64,000 nucleotides of DNA from Algoriphagus aestuariicola. GTDB lineage: Bacteria > Bacteroidota > Bacteroidia > Cytophagales > Cyclobacteriaceae. How positions within the stretch are numbered: position 1 is the first letter of the stretch; each line of letters begins with the position of its first letter. Below, piece after piece: positions 35,151-42,927 of this stretch. Location of the stretch: assembly GCF_017254835.1 (NCBI RefSeq), contig NZ_JAFKCW010000001.1:310001-374000 (forward strand), read 5' to 3'. The notes under the pieces are model-generated. The model did no database searches, was not told the DNA's origin, and saw only the letters and a program-made list of their open reading frames with translations. The translations under genes and the position numbers were made by a program.

Positions 35151-36134
35151 CTAGTTCTTCAAGAAGTCGATAAAGTCTGCTAAGCTATTGAATTCCATTT
35201 CCTTGTAAAAAATGGCAAACGGCTCCCGTTTGATGTGCGCCGTCTGCGTCAAATGAGCTATTCCCGCTTTTTCAAGGGCTTTTTCTACCCAAAGCCGAAG
35301 GCTGGGATCTGCCTCTATCGTCCAATTTTTGGTTGCAGTGGATTTCTGTTCCACTTTTCCCCGATCTAGGTTAAATCCGTATTTCTCTGTAGGAAGAAGC
35401 AAGTCTATCTGTCCGGAGAGGATCAGATCCTCGGGAAGTCCACTAATCAGCGCCCGATCTCTCCCCATCAGCCAAAAGCGATCTGCAGTCTCCAGTGCAA
35501 TATCCAGATCGTGTGTCACGACCAAGACCGACTTCCCTTGCCTGCATGCAATATCCCTTAACAAATGCATGATTTCCAGTCTGTTTTCGAGGTCGAGATG
35601 GGCTGTAGGTTCGTCCAGGATGATGAGCTGCCCATCTTGGGCCAGCGCACGGGCGACCATTGCTTTTTGTCTTTGGCCGTCACTGATTTCGCTCAGTCGC
35701 TCGTCCCGGATTGCGTTCGTTTTGGTGTCGGACAGTGCCTTTTCGACGATTTCGCAATCCATTGAGGTCAATTTTCCGAGCCAGCCGGTATGTGGAGTTC
35801 TTCCCAAGGCGACCAGCTGCCCCACAGTCATGTTGCCGGGGAAAACCGGATCGGTCAGGACGACGGAAATCCGCTTGGCGAGCTGTTCCGGTTTTTGTCC
35901 CTGAATGAGCTCTTCGTCAATCCTGATTTCTCCCGCCCAAGGCTTGACATGTCCCAAAATCGCCTTGATCAAGGTGGATTTTCCAACCCCATTGGGTCCA
36001 AGAAGGCAGGTGAGTTCGCCTTGGAAAAGCTGAAAATCCAGATTTCGAAGAACTTCTTTCCGGGAGTTTTTTCGGCGATAGCCGAGCGTTAGTCCCTTTC
36101 CTTCCAGTGCGATATGTGGCTGGTGTTTTCTCAT
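35151..36134 (-). CDS. btuD: ABC transporter ATPase (BtuD-like, B12 uptake)
   Basis: 327 residues. It has the Walker A GPNGVGKST, signature ISDGQRQK, Walker B IILDEPTAHLD and H-loop VVTHDLD motifs. It is of the FecE/BtuD type used for siderophores and cobalamin. A C-terminal extension of about 80 residues (after residue 245) is longer than the standard ATPase. It follows the permease gene by three bases, and the locus contains a cobalamin riboswitch and btuB, so cobalamin is the likely substrate (inference from context). Confidence 0.85.
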   Translation of the reverse strand: MRKHQPHIALEGKGLTLGYRRKNSRKEVLRNLDFQLFQGELTCLLGPNGVGKSTLIKAILGHVKPWAGEIRIDEELIQGQKPEQLAKRISVVLTDPVFPGNMTVGQLVALGRTPHTGWLGKLTSMDCEIVEKALSDTKTNAIRDERLSEISDGQRQKAMVARALAQDGQLIILDEPTAHLDLENRLEIMHLLRDIACRQGKSVLVVTHDLDIALETADRFWLMGRDRALISGLPEDLILSGQIDLLLPTEKYGFNLDRGKVEQKSTATKNWTIEADPSLRLWVEKALEKAGIAHLTQTAHIKREPFAIFYKEMEFNSLADFIDFLKN

Positions 36135-36137
36135 TTC

Positions 36138-37151
36138 TTAAAAGTCCCGACTAAAGTTGCGCTTCAGAATCAGGGCAATCACGATCGGAGCTCCTACCAG
36201 GGATGTTACCGCGTTGATGGGAAGTGTGCTGGCCATGCCAGGAAGCTGCCCTGCTGCATCACAAAGGAGTAGCAAGATCGCGCCAATAAGGGCTGAGCCG
36301 GGAAAAAGAACCCGGTGGTCAGAACTCTTCCAAACTATTCTCGCCAGATGGGGCACGGCAATGCCTACAAAGGCTATCGGACCACAAAATGCCGTGATGC
36401 CTCCGGCCAGAATACCCGTGCTGACGATCATCAGCCAGCGCATTTGGGAGGTGTGAATACCCATACTCTTGGCATAAACTTCCCCTAGCAAAAGCGCATT
36501 GTAGGACTTGATCGAGCCAACTACCGGGATAGAACCTAATAAAATCAGCAGCCCCACAATGCCAACCTGCGACCAGCCCAGGGCACCGAGGCTGCCCATG
36601 GACCAGACGGTAAACAACTTTAGCGCCTCAGCTCCGGAAAAATAGGAAAGCACCGAAATCACGGCGGAAACGGCGGAGCCAAACATCAATCCGACGATCA
36701 ACAAGGTCATGCTGTCCTTGACCCGCCAAGCAACCAAGCTCACTCCGGAAAGTACCAGGCCTGCACCCAGGACCCCTGCCGTTGCGATGGCCCAGGAGTT
36801 GATTCCGCTGATGACAAGGCCAAATGCGCTACCTGCCAAAATCAACACTGCCACACCAAGTCCCGCTCCCGAGCTGATGCCCAAGACGAAGGGGCCCGCG
36901 AGCGGATTTCTGAAGAAAGTCTGCATCTGCAGCCCGCTCACACTCAATCCCACTCCTGCAAAAACCGCCACCAAAGCCTTAGGTAGTCTGTAGTTTAGAA
37001 TGATCTGCTCCCAGGAGTTTTTTGACCAATCGCCAGATACTATCCCCGAGGCGATTTCCCCAAAAGGAATCATGACGGATCCCAGACCTAGGTTGAGCAG
37101 GAAGCTCAGTCCGAGGACTAGGAGACCGATAGGAAAGAGGTAGGGGCGCAT
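36138..37151 (-). CDS. btuC: BtuC/FecCD-type permease (B12 uptake)
   Basis: 337 residues, about nine to ten hydrophobic helices, with the FecCD hallmark sequences ITAFCGPIAFVGIAVPHLAR and GSALIGAILLLLCD, and the EVYAKSMGIHTSQMRWL segment that contacts the ATPase. It is the inner-membrane part of an iron/B12-type importer, with the ATPase directly downstream and the binding protein upstream. Substrate specificity is set by the neighbours, most likely cobalamin or a related corrinoid. Confidence 0.85.
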   Translation of the reverse strand: MRPYLFPIGLLVLGLSFLLNLGLGSVMIPFGEIASGIVSGDWSKNSWEQIILNYRLPKALVAVFAGVGLSVSGLQMQTFFRNPLAGPFVLGISSGAGLGVAVLILAGSAFGLVISGINSWAIATAGVLGAGLVLSGVSLVAWRVKDSMTLLIVGLMFGSAVSAVISVLSYFSGAEALKLFTVWSMGSLGALGWSQVGIVGLLILLGSIPVVGSIKSYNALLLGEVYAKSMGIHTSQMRWLMIVSTGILAGGITAFCGPIAFVGIAVPHLARIVWKSSDHRVLFPGSALIGAILLLLCDAAGQLPGMASTLPINAVTSLVGAPIVIALILKRNFSRDF

Positions 37152-37202
37152 GCTGGTATGGTCTGGATCAGTGTAAACTCTGACTCCGACATTGGTTTTG
37201 GT

Positions 37203-38369
37203 CTAGTTCAATTTTTGGTAAAAGTACATTTCGTAATCCGGCAGCAGGTCGGGATGCAGGATTTTTATCAGATCCTTTAGGATCAAGTCCGGCCGCACAT
37301 ACCCCAACTCAAAATATTCCAATCCGCCGGTGGCACCTTTTTTGGCGGTGTAGGTGAAAACCTGCCCGTTTTGCCAAGCCTGAAAAGCTTGGTAGCGAGG
37401 CTCCGAAGTTCCCATGGTTTTTAGATTTGGAAAGTCAGCCGAACCTATCCAAAAGTCGGCTTCCATACCCCTGTCCAGCACAAATTCGTAATTGAGCTGA
37501 AGGCTTCCAGTCCCTGCCTGATCGGCGAATAAGTAAGCTCCTCCGGCGTTTTCAAGGATGCGTGCACCCCAGCTCTCCGCTCCCGGTGCGTACCAGATGT
37601 CCTGATACATCACTCCGCTGAGCACTTTTGGTTTTTTCTCCGATGGAATCGACGCGGCTAGCTTTTCGGCATCTTGGTAGGCTTTTTCTATTTCGTTGAA
37701 GACAGTTACAGACTCCTCGTATTTTCCGAGCAAAATTCCCGTGAATTTGATCCATTCCGCTCTGCCAAGGGGATTTTGCTCCACATATTCCCCGTTGATC
37801 AGCGCGGGTATGCCTGCTTGTGTCAAAAGATCCAGGTAGCGCAAGTCCTCGCCCAAAGTGGAGATCATTATCCAGTCCGGCCGAAGGTCTATCACCATTT
37901 CGGGATTGGCGGAGGGACCACTGCCCAGGTCGGTGACTTTTTTCGAGTCGACGCGAGTGCGTGCGGCGGGGGAGGAGATCAGGTCAGTGTTGGGGAATCC
38001 AGCCAAGAGATCTGTTTGACCCAGCAGGTCGAGGTGGGGAATTTGCGTGGTGGATGTCATCACCACCTTGGCTATCGGCAGCTGTACTATGGCGTCAAAA
38101 CCGTTTCGTTCAGCCCTCGAATCCTCTTCCAGAACCAGGTAGCGATAGGTTTTTTCCGCGCCAGTGTAGCCTTGAGTCACATGGATTTCCCAGAAATCTT
38201 CACCGCGGAAAATCTCGAATCCCTGGGCATATTCCAGGATTAGCGGTTTTTTCTCAAGGGTGTTCTCTGTTGGTTTTCCGCAGGAAAGAAGTAGGAAAAT
38301 ACTCGATAGAGCCAGTAGGTAAGTGCTTGGATACGAGGGTAAAAAGTGTTTTTGAAATCTTGCAAACAT
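37203..38369 (-). CDS. btuF: BtuF-like substrate-binding lipoprotein
   Basis: 388 residues from the ATG at 38369 (a longer frame upstream overlaps the riboswitch region and lacks a signal). Lipoprotein signal (YLLALSSIFLLLSCGK), followed by the two-lobed helical-backbone fold of class III binding proteins (TSTTQIPHLDLLGQTDLLAG, NPEMVIDLRPDWIMIS, and PKVLSGVMYQDIWYAPG). It carries B12 or a related corrinoid to the permease. It starts the importer operon, divergent from the riboswitch-led genes. Confidence 0.84.
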   Translation of the reverse strand: MFARFQKHFLPSYPSTYLLALSSIFLLLSCGKPTENTLEKKPLILEYAQGFEIFRGEDFWEIHVTQGYTGAEKTYRYLVLEEDSRAERNGFDAIVQLPIAKVVMTSTTQIPHLDLLGQTDLLAGFPNTDLISSPAARTRVDSKKVTDLGSGPSANPEMVIDLRPDWIMISTLGEDLRYLDLLTQAGIPALINGEYVEQNPLGRAEWIKFTGILLGKYEESVTVFNEIEKAYQDAEKLAASIPSEKKPKVLSGVMYQDIWYAPGAESWGARILENAGGAYLFADQAGTGSLQLNYEFVLDRGMEADFWIGSADFPNLKTMGTSEPRYQAFQAWQNGQVFTYTAKKGATGGLEYFELGYVRPDLILKDLIKILHPDLLPDYEMYFYQKLN

Positions 38370-38487
38370 GGAATGATCCGAACGAAATATTCTGCCAAGG
38401 TAAAAGAGATCTTGGCTGTTTTCCAAAATTATTGATCGTCTCTCGCTTTTCTGCCAAATCAAAATCGCTTTACTTTGCAGCGATTTA

Positions 38488-38735
38488 GGTTCCCAATCCG
38501 TCCCGTCCCGATAGTTTTCGGAAACGGGTTCGGCGCTTGGGATGAAAAGGGAATCCGGTGCAAAACCGGAGCTGTCCCCGCAACTGTAAGTCTGTCCCTT
38601 ACCGATAGCCATCGGGATCGGGAAAAAGCTTTTGCGCCACTATGCCATTTTTCCGTCCCGTCCCGATACCTATCGGGAGTCATCGGGAGGAGAGAGAAGG
38701 CCGGCAAAAGTCAGACGAGCCAGGAGACCTGCCTC
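38488..38735 (+). promoter_or_regulatory. cobalamin (AdoCbl) riboswitch
   Basis: The sequence GAATCCGGTGCAAAACCGGA, then GCTGTCCCCGCAACTGTAA (38551-38589) and the B12 box AGCCAGGAGACCTGCC (38718-38733) are diagnostic of the cobalamin riboswitch aptamer. It is on the plus strand, 140 bases before the btuB start, so it should repress btuB and its downstream partner when B12 is abundant. Peripheral arms contain palindromic TCCCGATA-type elements (38661-38678 is perfectly palindromic). Confidence 0.93.
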
Positions 38736-38873
38736 GATCGTTGGATTCTGTGCTTTCGGAGGAAAAGCAAAAAGGATTTGTCTATTTCCCTTCCCACGCG
38801 TGGGTTTGGATAGTTTTCAATTCTTTCTATTTCTCTTCAAGCCCGAATCGAGTTGCAACAAATTCGATCTGGC

Positions 38874-40763
38874 ATGACGCTGCTGCTTTGGGTAGTTACG
38901 GTTTTTGGTTTTGTTCCGGTGCAGGACACGGTTTCCCTGCAGCCTGTGGAGGTGTATGCGCCAGCTTTGGATCGCTACGCCCAAGGGCAAAAGGTTGTCG
39001 ACTTTGAGGTAGAGACGCTCAGAGCTTACTCCGCCCGATCGTTGGGGGATCTTCTGCAGGAGAAAAGCCCCCTCTTCATCCGTCAATACGGTGCGGGAAT
39101 GTTGGCCTCGCCTTCTTTCCGGGGCACTTCCGCCGGGCACACCGCGGTCTTTTGGAACGGGCTTCCCATCAACAGCCCCTCACTTGGCCAAAGTGACCTG
39201 AGCATCCTGCCAGTAGAGGCGATGGATCGGGTCCAACTTCAATTTGGCAGTGCAGGGGCGCTTTTTGGAAATGAGGCCATAGGGGGAAGCCTTCACCTTT
39301 CTTCGGAAAGTGACTTTGGCAAAGGGTTTCAAGCGGCACTTTCCCAGACAGTCGGCAGCTTTGGATTGTTCAATACCTCGTTTTCTGGCGGTTTTTCTTC
39401 GAAAGAATCAACCCTCCAAGGGATTGAAACCCTTCGAGGGTTAGGCAAAAGCTTCAGCGCCAAAACCCGTCTTTACCGCCAGTTTGCCAACAACGATTTT
39501 CGCTACCAAGATCTAGCCCAGGCTGGAACTCCGGAGGTGCGCGAAGACCATGCACAAGTCGAGCAGATCGGGCTGGTGCAAGATATGGCTTGGAACCTCA
39601 GTACGCAGGATCAACTCAAGGCTGCTTTTTGGTGGCAAAAGTCGGATCGTGAGATCCAGCCGCCGATGGGATCCCATACACAAGATCGGCAATCCGACGA
39701 AAGCATCCGGGCGGTGCTTGACTATTACCGTTTTGGAAGGCACTCGACTTTGAATCTGAAGTCGGGTTTCATCCAAGATCAGCAAATCTTTAATGGTAGT
39801 TTAAACCAAACCCGCCAGTTTTTGCTTGCAACGGACTATGATTTTTCACCGGGCGAGGACTGGAACTTTAAGGCAGGGGCAAGGGCTACCCTCGTCCGGG
39901 GGGACTTGAGTACCTATAGCGCCACAGATCGGCGCTATGAATTTTACCAATCCGCACGCTGGTATGCTGGCGAAGGTCTGTCGGTCTCCCTGAATCTTCG
40001 ACAGTTGGCCTATCCCGAGAACTTTGAGCCTTTCTTGCCGAGCATAGGGGCAGATTGGAAGTTTTGGGAAAATGGAAAACATCAAGTCCTGCTGAAGGCT
40101 TCGTTGGGCAAAGGCTTCAAGGTGCCGACGCTCAACGACCGATTCTGGGAGCCAGGCGGCAATCCCGACTTGCTACATGAGGAGAGCCTGAACGGGGAAA
40201 TTGGGGTGAGTTGGGAGAAAAAGGCCTCTTTTTCATGGGAGCAAAGCCTTACCTACTATCGAATGCAGGTAGATAACTGGATCATCTGGCTGCCAATGGG
40301 CTCTGTTTGGACTCCTCAAAATATACGGGAGGTCAAAAATCAGGGCATAGAATACCAGGGAAAGGCAGAGTGGAAAACGGGAAGATTGGAATGGGCCTGG
40401 ATGATGGGCTATACTTTTTCCCAAGCTTTGGACTTGACCACGGAGCCCGAGAATCCCAAACAGCTGCCCTATACGCCCGAGCATCAGGCAAATGGAAACC
40501 TCAGCGCTACTCGCGACTGGATCTCCCTCAATTTGTCCTCCTTTTTCGTAGGCCAGCGCTCCATCGGTACGGGCGGCGCCCGAATCATGGACGCGTACCA
40601 AGTTTGGAATGCGGGCCTCTTATTTTCCAAACTGCACTGGGGCAAGACCAGCTTCCCGCTCAGTTTTCAGGTGCTCAACCTGCTGGACAAGAACTACCAA
40701 GTCCTCTATCTCCGAGCCATGCCGGGCAGATCGTATCAACTTAATTTAACCATACACTTATGA
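38874..40763 (+). CDS. btuB: TonB-dependent receptor, BtuB-like
   Basis: 629 residues from the ATG at 38874 (a TTG lies 21 bases upstream). Signal peptide (TLLLWVVTVFGFVPV), then a plug domain with SARSLGDLLQEKSPLFIRQY, PSFRGTSAGHTAVFWNGLPI and GALFGNEAIGG, and a 22-strand barrel ending in LNLTIHL. The riboswitch in front of it identifies it as a corrinoid receptor. There is no N-terminal carboxypeptidase-like domain, unlike the SusC protein at 42.9 kb. It overlaps the next gene by four bases. Confidence 0.9.
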   Translation: MTLLLWVVTVFGFVPVQDTVSLQPVEVYAPALDRYAQGQKVVDFEVETLRAYSARSLGDLLQEKSPLFIRQYGAGMLASPSFRGTSAGHTAVFWNGLPINSPSLGQSDLSILPVEAMDRVQLQFGSAGALFGNEAIGGSLHLSSESDFGKGFQAALSQTVGSFGLFNTSFSGGFSSKESTLQGIETLRGLGKSFSAKTRLYRQFANNDFRYQDLAQAGTPEVREDHAQVEQIGLVQDMAWNLSTQDQLKAAFWWQKSDREIQPPMGSHTQDRQSDESIRAVLDYYRFGRHSTLNLKSGFIQDQQIFNGSLNQTRQFLLATDYDFSPGEDWNFKAGARATLVRGDLSTYSATDRRYEFYQSARWYAGEGLSVSLNLRQLAYPENFEPFLPSIGADWKFWENGKHQVLLKASLGKGFKVPTLNDRFWEPGGNPDLLHEESLNGEIGVSWEKKASFSWEQSLTYYRMQVDNWIIWLPMGSVWTPQNIREVKNQGIEYQGKAEWKTGRLEWAWMMGYTFSQALDLTTEPENPKQLPYTPEHQANGNLSATRDWISLNLSSFFVGQRSIGTGGARIMDAYQVWNAGLLFSKLHWGKTSFPLSFQVLNLLDKNYQVLYLRAMPGRSYQLNLTIHL

Positions 40764-41812
40764 AGTACATTTTCAAAAATCAACTTTGGGCGCTTGTCCT
40801 GCTAATTTTTGCTTTTTCTTGTAATGATAACGGCGGCGAAAAACCCCTAGGAAAATATGACACGGGAATCCTGATCATGAATGAAGGAAACTTTGGAACG
40901 AATGATGGAGAGGTTTATCACTACGATCCATCTACCGAAACGCTCACGAAGGATATCTTCGAGTTGGAAAACAGCCGGCCTTTTGCAGGATTGGTTGAAG
41001 ATATGGTGCTGGAACAGGATAGACTTTACTTAGTCGCAAATACCGGAAAGGTGGAAATCGTCAACCCAGGCGACTTCAAATCCATCGGCGCTGTATCGGC
41101 AGACTTGGATCAGCCAAGGTCCTTGGCTACGGCCAGCGGCAAGTTGTTCATCTCGGATTATGGACCTTATGACGCCAGCTATGCAACTCCGGATTCCTAT
41201 ATCGCTGTTGTCTCCGGCTTGGATGGAGGCACCGTGAAAAAGAAGATCGAGGTCTCCAACAAACCTGAGGATCTTTTTGCTTTCGGCAAATATGTGTTTG
41301 TCGCAGGATCCGAGGAAAGCCAGATAGAAATCATTGACGCTGAAAAGGAAGAGGTCGTCAAGTCATTAGAGGTAACTGGACGTCCCGTGCAATTCTTTGA
41401 GCAAAATGGTGACCTATGGGTTTATTCTTACGATTCCGACCATGTTTATTTTCAGTCTTTTCATAGGGATAACCTGACCAAGAAAGAGTTTCGAGAGCTG
41501 CCGGTTGGCCAGGCTACAGGAAGAATCGCACTTGGCGAGGATTCGAAGATCTACATCGTCACCAGTAGTGGATGGCCTGAATACCAAGATGGAGTCGCGG
41601 TAGTTTCAATCTTTGATACAACATTGATTCCTGACTGGACAAGCGGTTCGGGATTTTATGGTATCGGCTATGATCAAATGCGACAGGAAGTCTACCTAAG
41701 CAATGCAAATGATTTTCAGGGAGCAGGAACAGTCACCGTTTTTGGCAAAGACGGAACCGAAGTAAAGAGCATGGAAGTGGGGAGAGGGCCGTCTGGATTT
41801 ATGTTTAGGTAG
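40760..41812 (+). CDS. BtuG-like propeller lipoprotein
   Basis: 350 residues. Lipoprotein signal (LVLLIFAFSC), then a seven-bladed YncE/DUF5074-type propeller: GILIMNEGNFGTNDGEVYHY, VEIVNPGDFKSIGAV, LFISDYGPYD, QIEIIDAEKEEVVKSL, VTVFGKDG. In Bacteroides, BtuG is a surface-exposed propeller lipoprotein that binds B12 with extreme affinity and delivers it to BtuB. The fold, signal, coupling to the btuB stop (ATGA overlap) and riboswitch control support BtuG function here, but B12 binding is inferred, not seen. A terminator follows at 41851. Confidence 0.75.
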   Translation: MKYIFKNQLWALVLLIFAFSCNDNGGEKPLGKYDTGILIMNEGNFGTNDGEVYHYDPSTETLTKDIFELENSRPFAGLVEDMVLEQDRLYLVANTGKVEIVNPGDFKSIGAVSADLDQPRSLATASGKLFISDYGPYDASYATPDSYIAVVSGLDGGTVKKKIEVSNKPEDLFAFGKYVFVAGSEESQIEIIDAEKEEVVKSLEVTGRPVQFFEQNGDLWVYSYDSDHVYFQSFHRDNLTKKEFRELPVGQATGRIALGEDSKIYIVTSSGWPEYQDGVAVVSIFDTTLIPDWTSGSGFYGIGYDQMRQEVYLSNANDFQGAGTVTVFGKDGTEVKSMEVGRGPSGFMFR

Positions 41813-41850
41813 GCGGATTTCGAAGAAACTGGATTTACTATATAATAAAG

Positions 41851-41880
41851 GTGCCGTGGGGGATTCCCGCGGCATTTTTT
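41851..41880 (+). terminator. intrinsic terminator of btuB-btuG unit
   Basis: A GC-rich stem (GTGCCGTGGG / CCCGCGGCA) with a short loop and T6, 38 bases after the propeller stop. Confidence 0.85.
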
Positions 41881-41901
41881 GTTTTTGGGGGGAAAATGAA
41901 A

Positions 41902-42204
41902 TCAGAGCTTGTGGCCCTTGATGAGTATTGCCGCCTGGATGGATTGTTCTTTTAGGTGTAGAAAGCGCTTTCTTTCGTCGTCCTTCATGAAGTTTTCGAA
42001 ATCCCCCTCCGAGTCGAACTCGACCAGATGGATCTCGTAGGGTTTTTCGATGGAGGATTCGATGAAAGCGCGTTCCTCCGGCCTGATCCTGAGGAGAAGT
42101 TTGCCATTGTATCTTGAAATTGTGGGGATGGCAACGTCCTCAAACTGATGAAAGACCTCTTCTTGACCCGCTTTGATGTAGATGAGTTGAGTGATCAATA
42201 ACAT
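41902..42204 (-). CDS. DUF1330-like protein
   Basis: 100 residues, a ferredoxin-like alpha/beta barrel of the DUF1330 type: LITQLIYIKAGQEEVFHQFE, TISRYNGKLLLRIRPEE, HLVEFDSEGDFENFMKDDER. These proteins form dimers; functions differ. No signal peptide, so cytoplasmic. It is four bases downstream of the orphan HepT-like gene, in the same operon. Confidence 0.78.
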   Translation of the reverse strand: MLLITQLIYIKAGQEEVFHQFEDVAIPTISRYNGKLLLRIRPEERAFIESSIEKPYEIHLVEFDSEGDFENFMKDDERKRFLHLKEQSIQAAILIKGHKL

Positions 42205-42208
42205 GGAA

Positions 42209-42625
42209 TCACTCTTCGAGGCGTTTGTTCATGTTATTTTCGAATTTTACAAAAAGCGGCAGATAGCGATGCTTGATGTTATCCAGGAATTTTTGCTGCG
42301 TATCCATGGTATAGATGGGGTTATATTGGATTCGGTCGATGATCATGTCCAGCCAAGTTTTGCCATCGTCGATCAACTCGGCATGGAAGGCTTCCACGGT
42401 CGTATCTCTGGATCCCGAGAAGGGCCCCTTGCCCATCGTAGCCAAATAGGCCGAAATCACGTTGAGCGCAAGCTCGTGTGTCGTTTCGAAACTTGCAATC
42501 AGCTCCCGGCCCTGTGGTTCGCTTATGCTGTTATTTGGGCTGCGGTTGGCGAAGGCATTCAGGTCGTCCAGTGCGATGGCAAAGTCGGACAGAAATTGTT
42601 CGCATGATTGGGGGATTGTTCTCAT
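42209..42625 (-). CDS. orphan HI0074/HepT-like nucleotidyltransferase substrate-binding protein
   Basis: 138 residues, all helical, matching the HI0074 family of helical partners of minimal nucleotidyltransferases: ALDDLNAFANRSP, FETTHELALNVISAYLATMG, then GSRDTTVEAFHAELIDDGKT, WLDMIIDR. The characteristic RN-TSH segment, whose Arg and His form the RNase site in HepT toxins, is DRIQYNPIYTMD here, so the His is lost. No nucleotidyltransferase (MntA-like) gene is adjacent, so the usual toxin-antitoxin pair is absent. It is cotranscribed with the DUF1330 gene. Confidence 0.75.
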   Translation of the reverse strand: MRTIPQSCEQFLSDFAIALDDLNAFANRSPNNSISEPQGRELIASFETTHELALNVISAYLATMGKGPFSGSRDTTVEAFHAELIDDGKTWLDMIIDRIQYNPIYTMDTQQKFLDNIKHRYLPLFVKFENNMNKRLEE

Positions 42626-42927
42626 TTTTGTTTTGAAATTACAGATTTAGTATATGTTATATTCTGTTTTTTTATAGTTAGTGTACTTTTTGTTTTTATC
42701 GATATATACATAACGTAAGTTACTATTTAATACAAATTGTTTCCTATTCCGGTAGGGCTTTTTGCTTTGATATTTATCAAATGTTTAAAAAATGTTAAAA
42801 AATCATTAACCGTTCATCACTTAAATGGCCCACCAGTAACACTGTTTGAGGCTTGGATGTATGATTTTTAGGAAGGTAGCCAAATGAAAAGTCATATTTA
42901 AGGCTATATCTAACCAAATTTTCACTT
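42626..42927. other. intergenic region upstream of susC-like gene
   Basis: 302 bases, AT-rich, with no open frame. It is expected to contain the promoter of the SusC/SusD pair and that of the HepT-like gene on the other strand. A TTTGATATTTATCAAA palindrome (about 42766-42781) may be a regulatory site. Confidence 0.5.
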
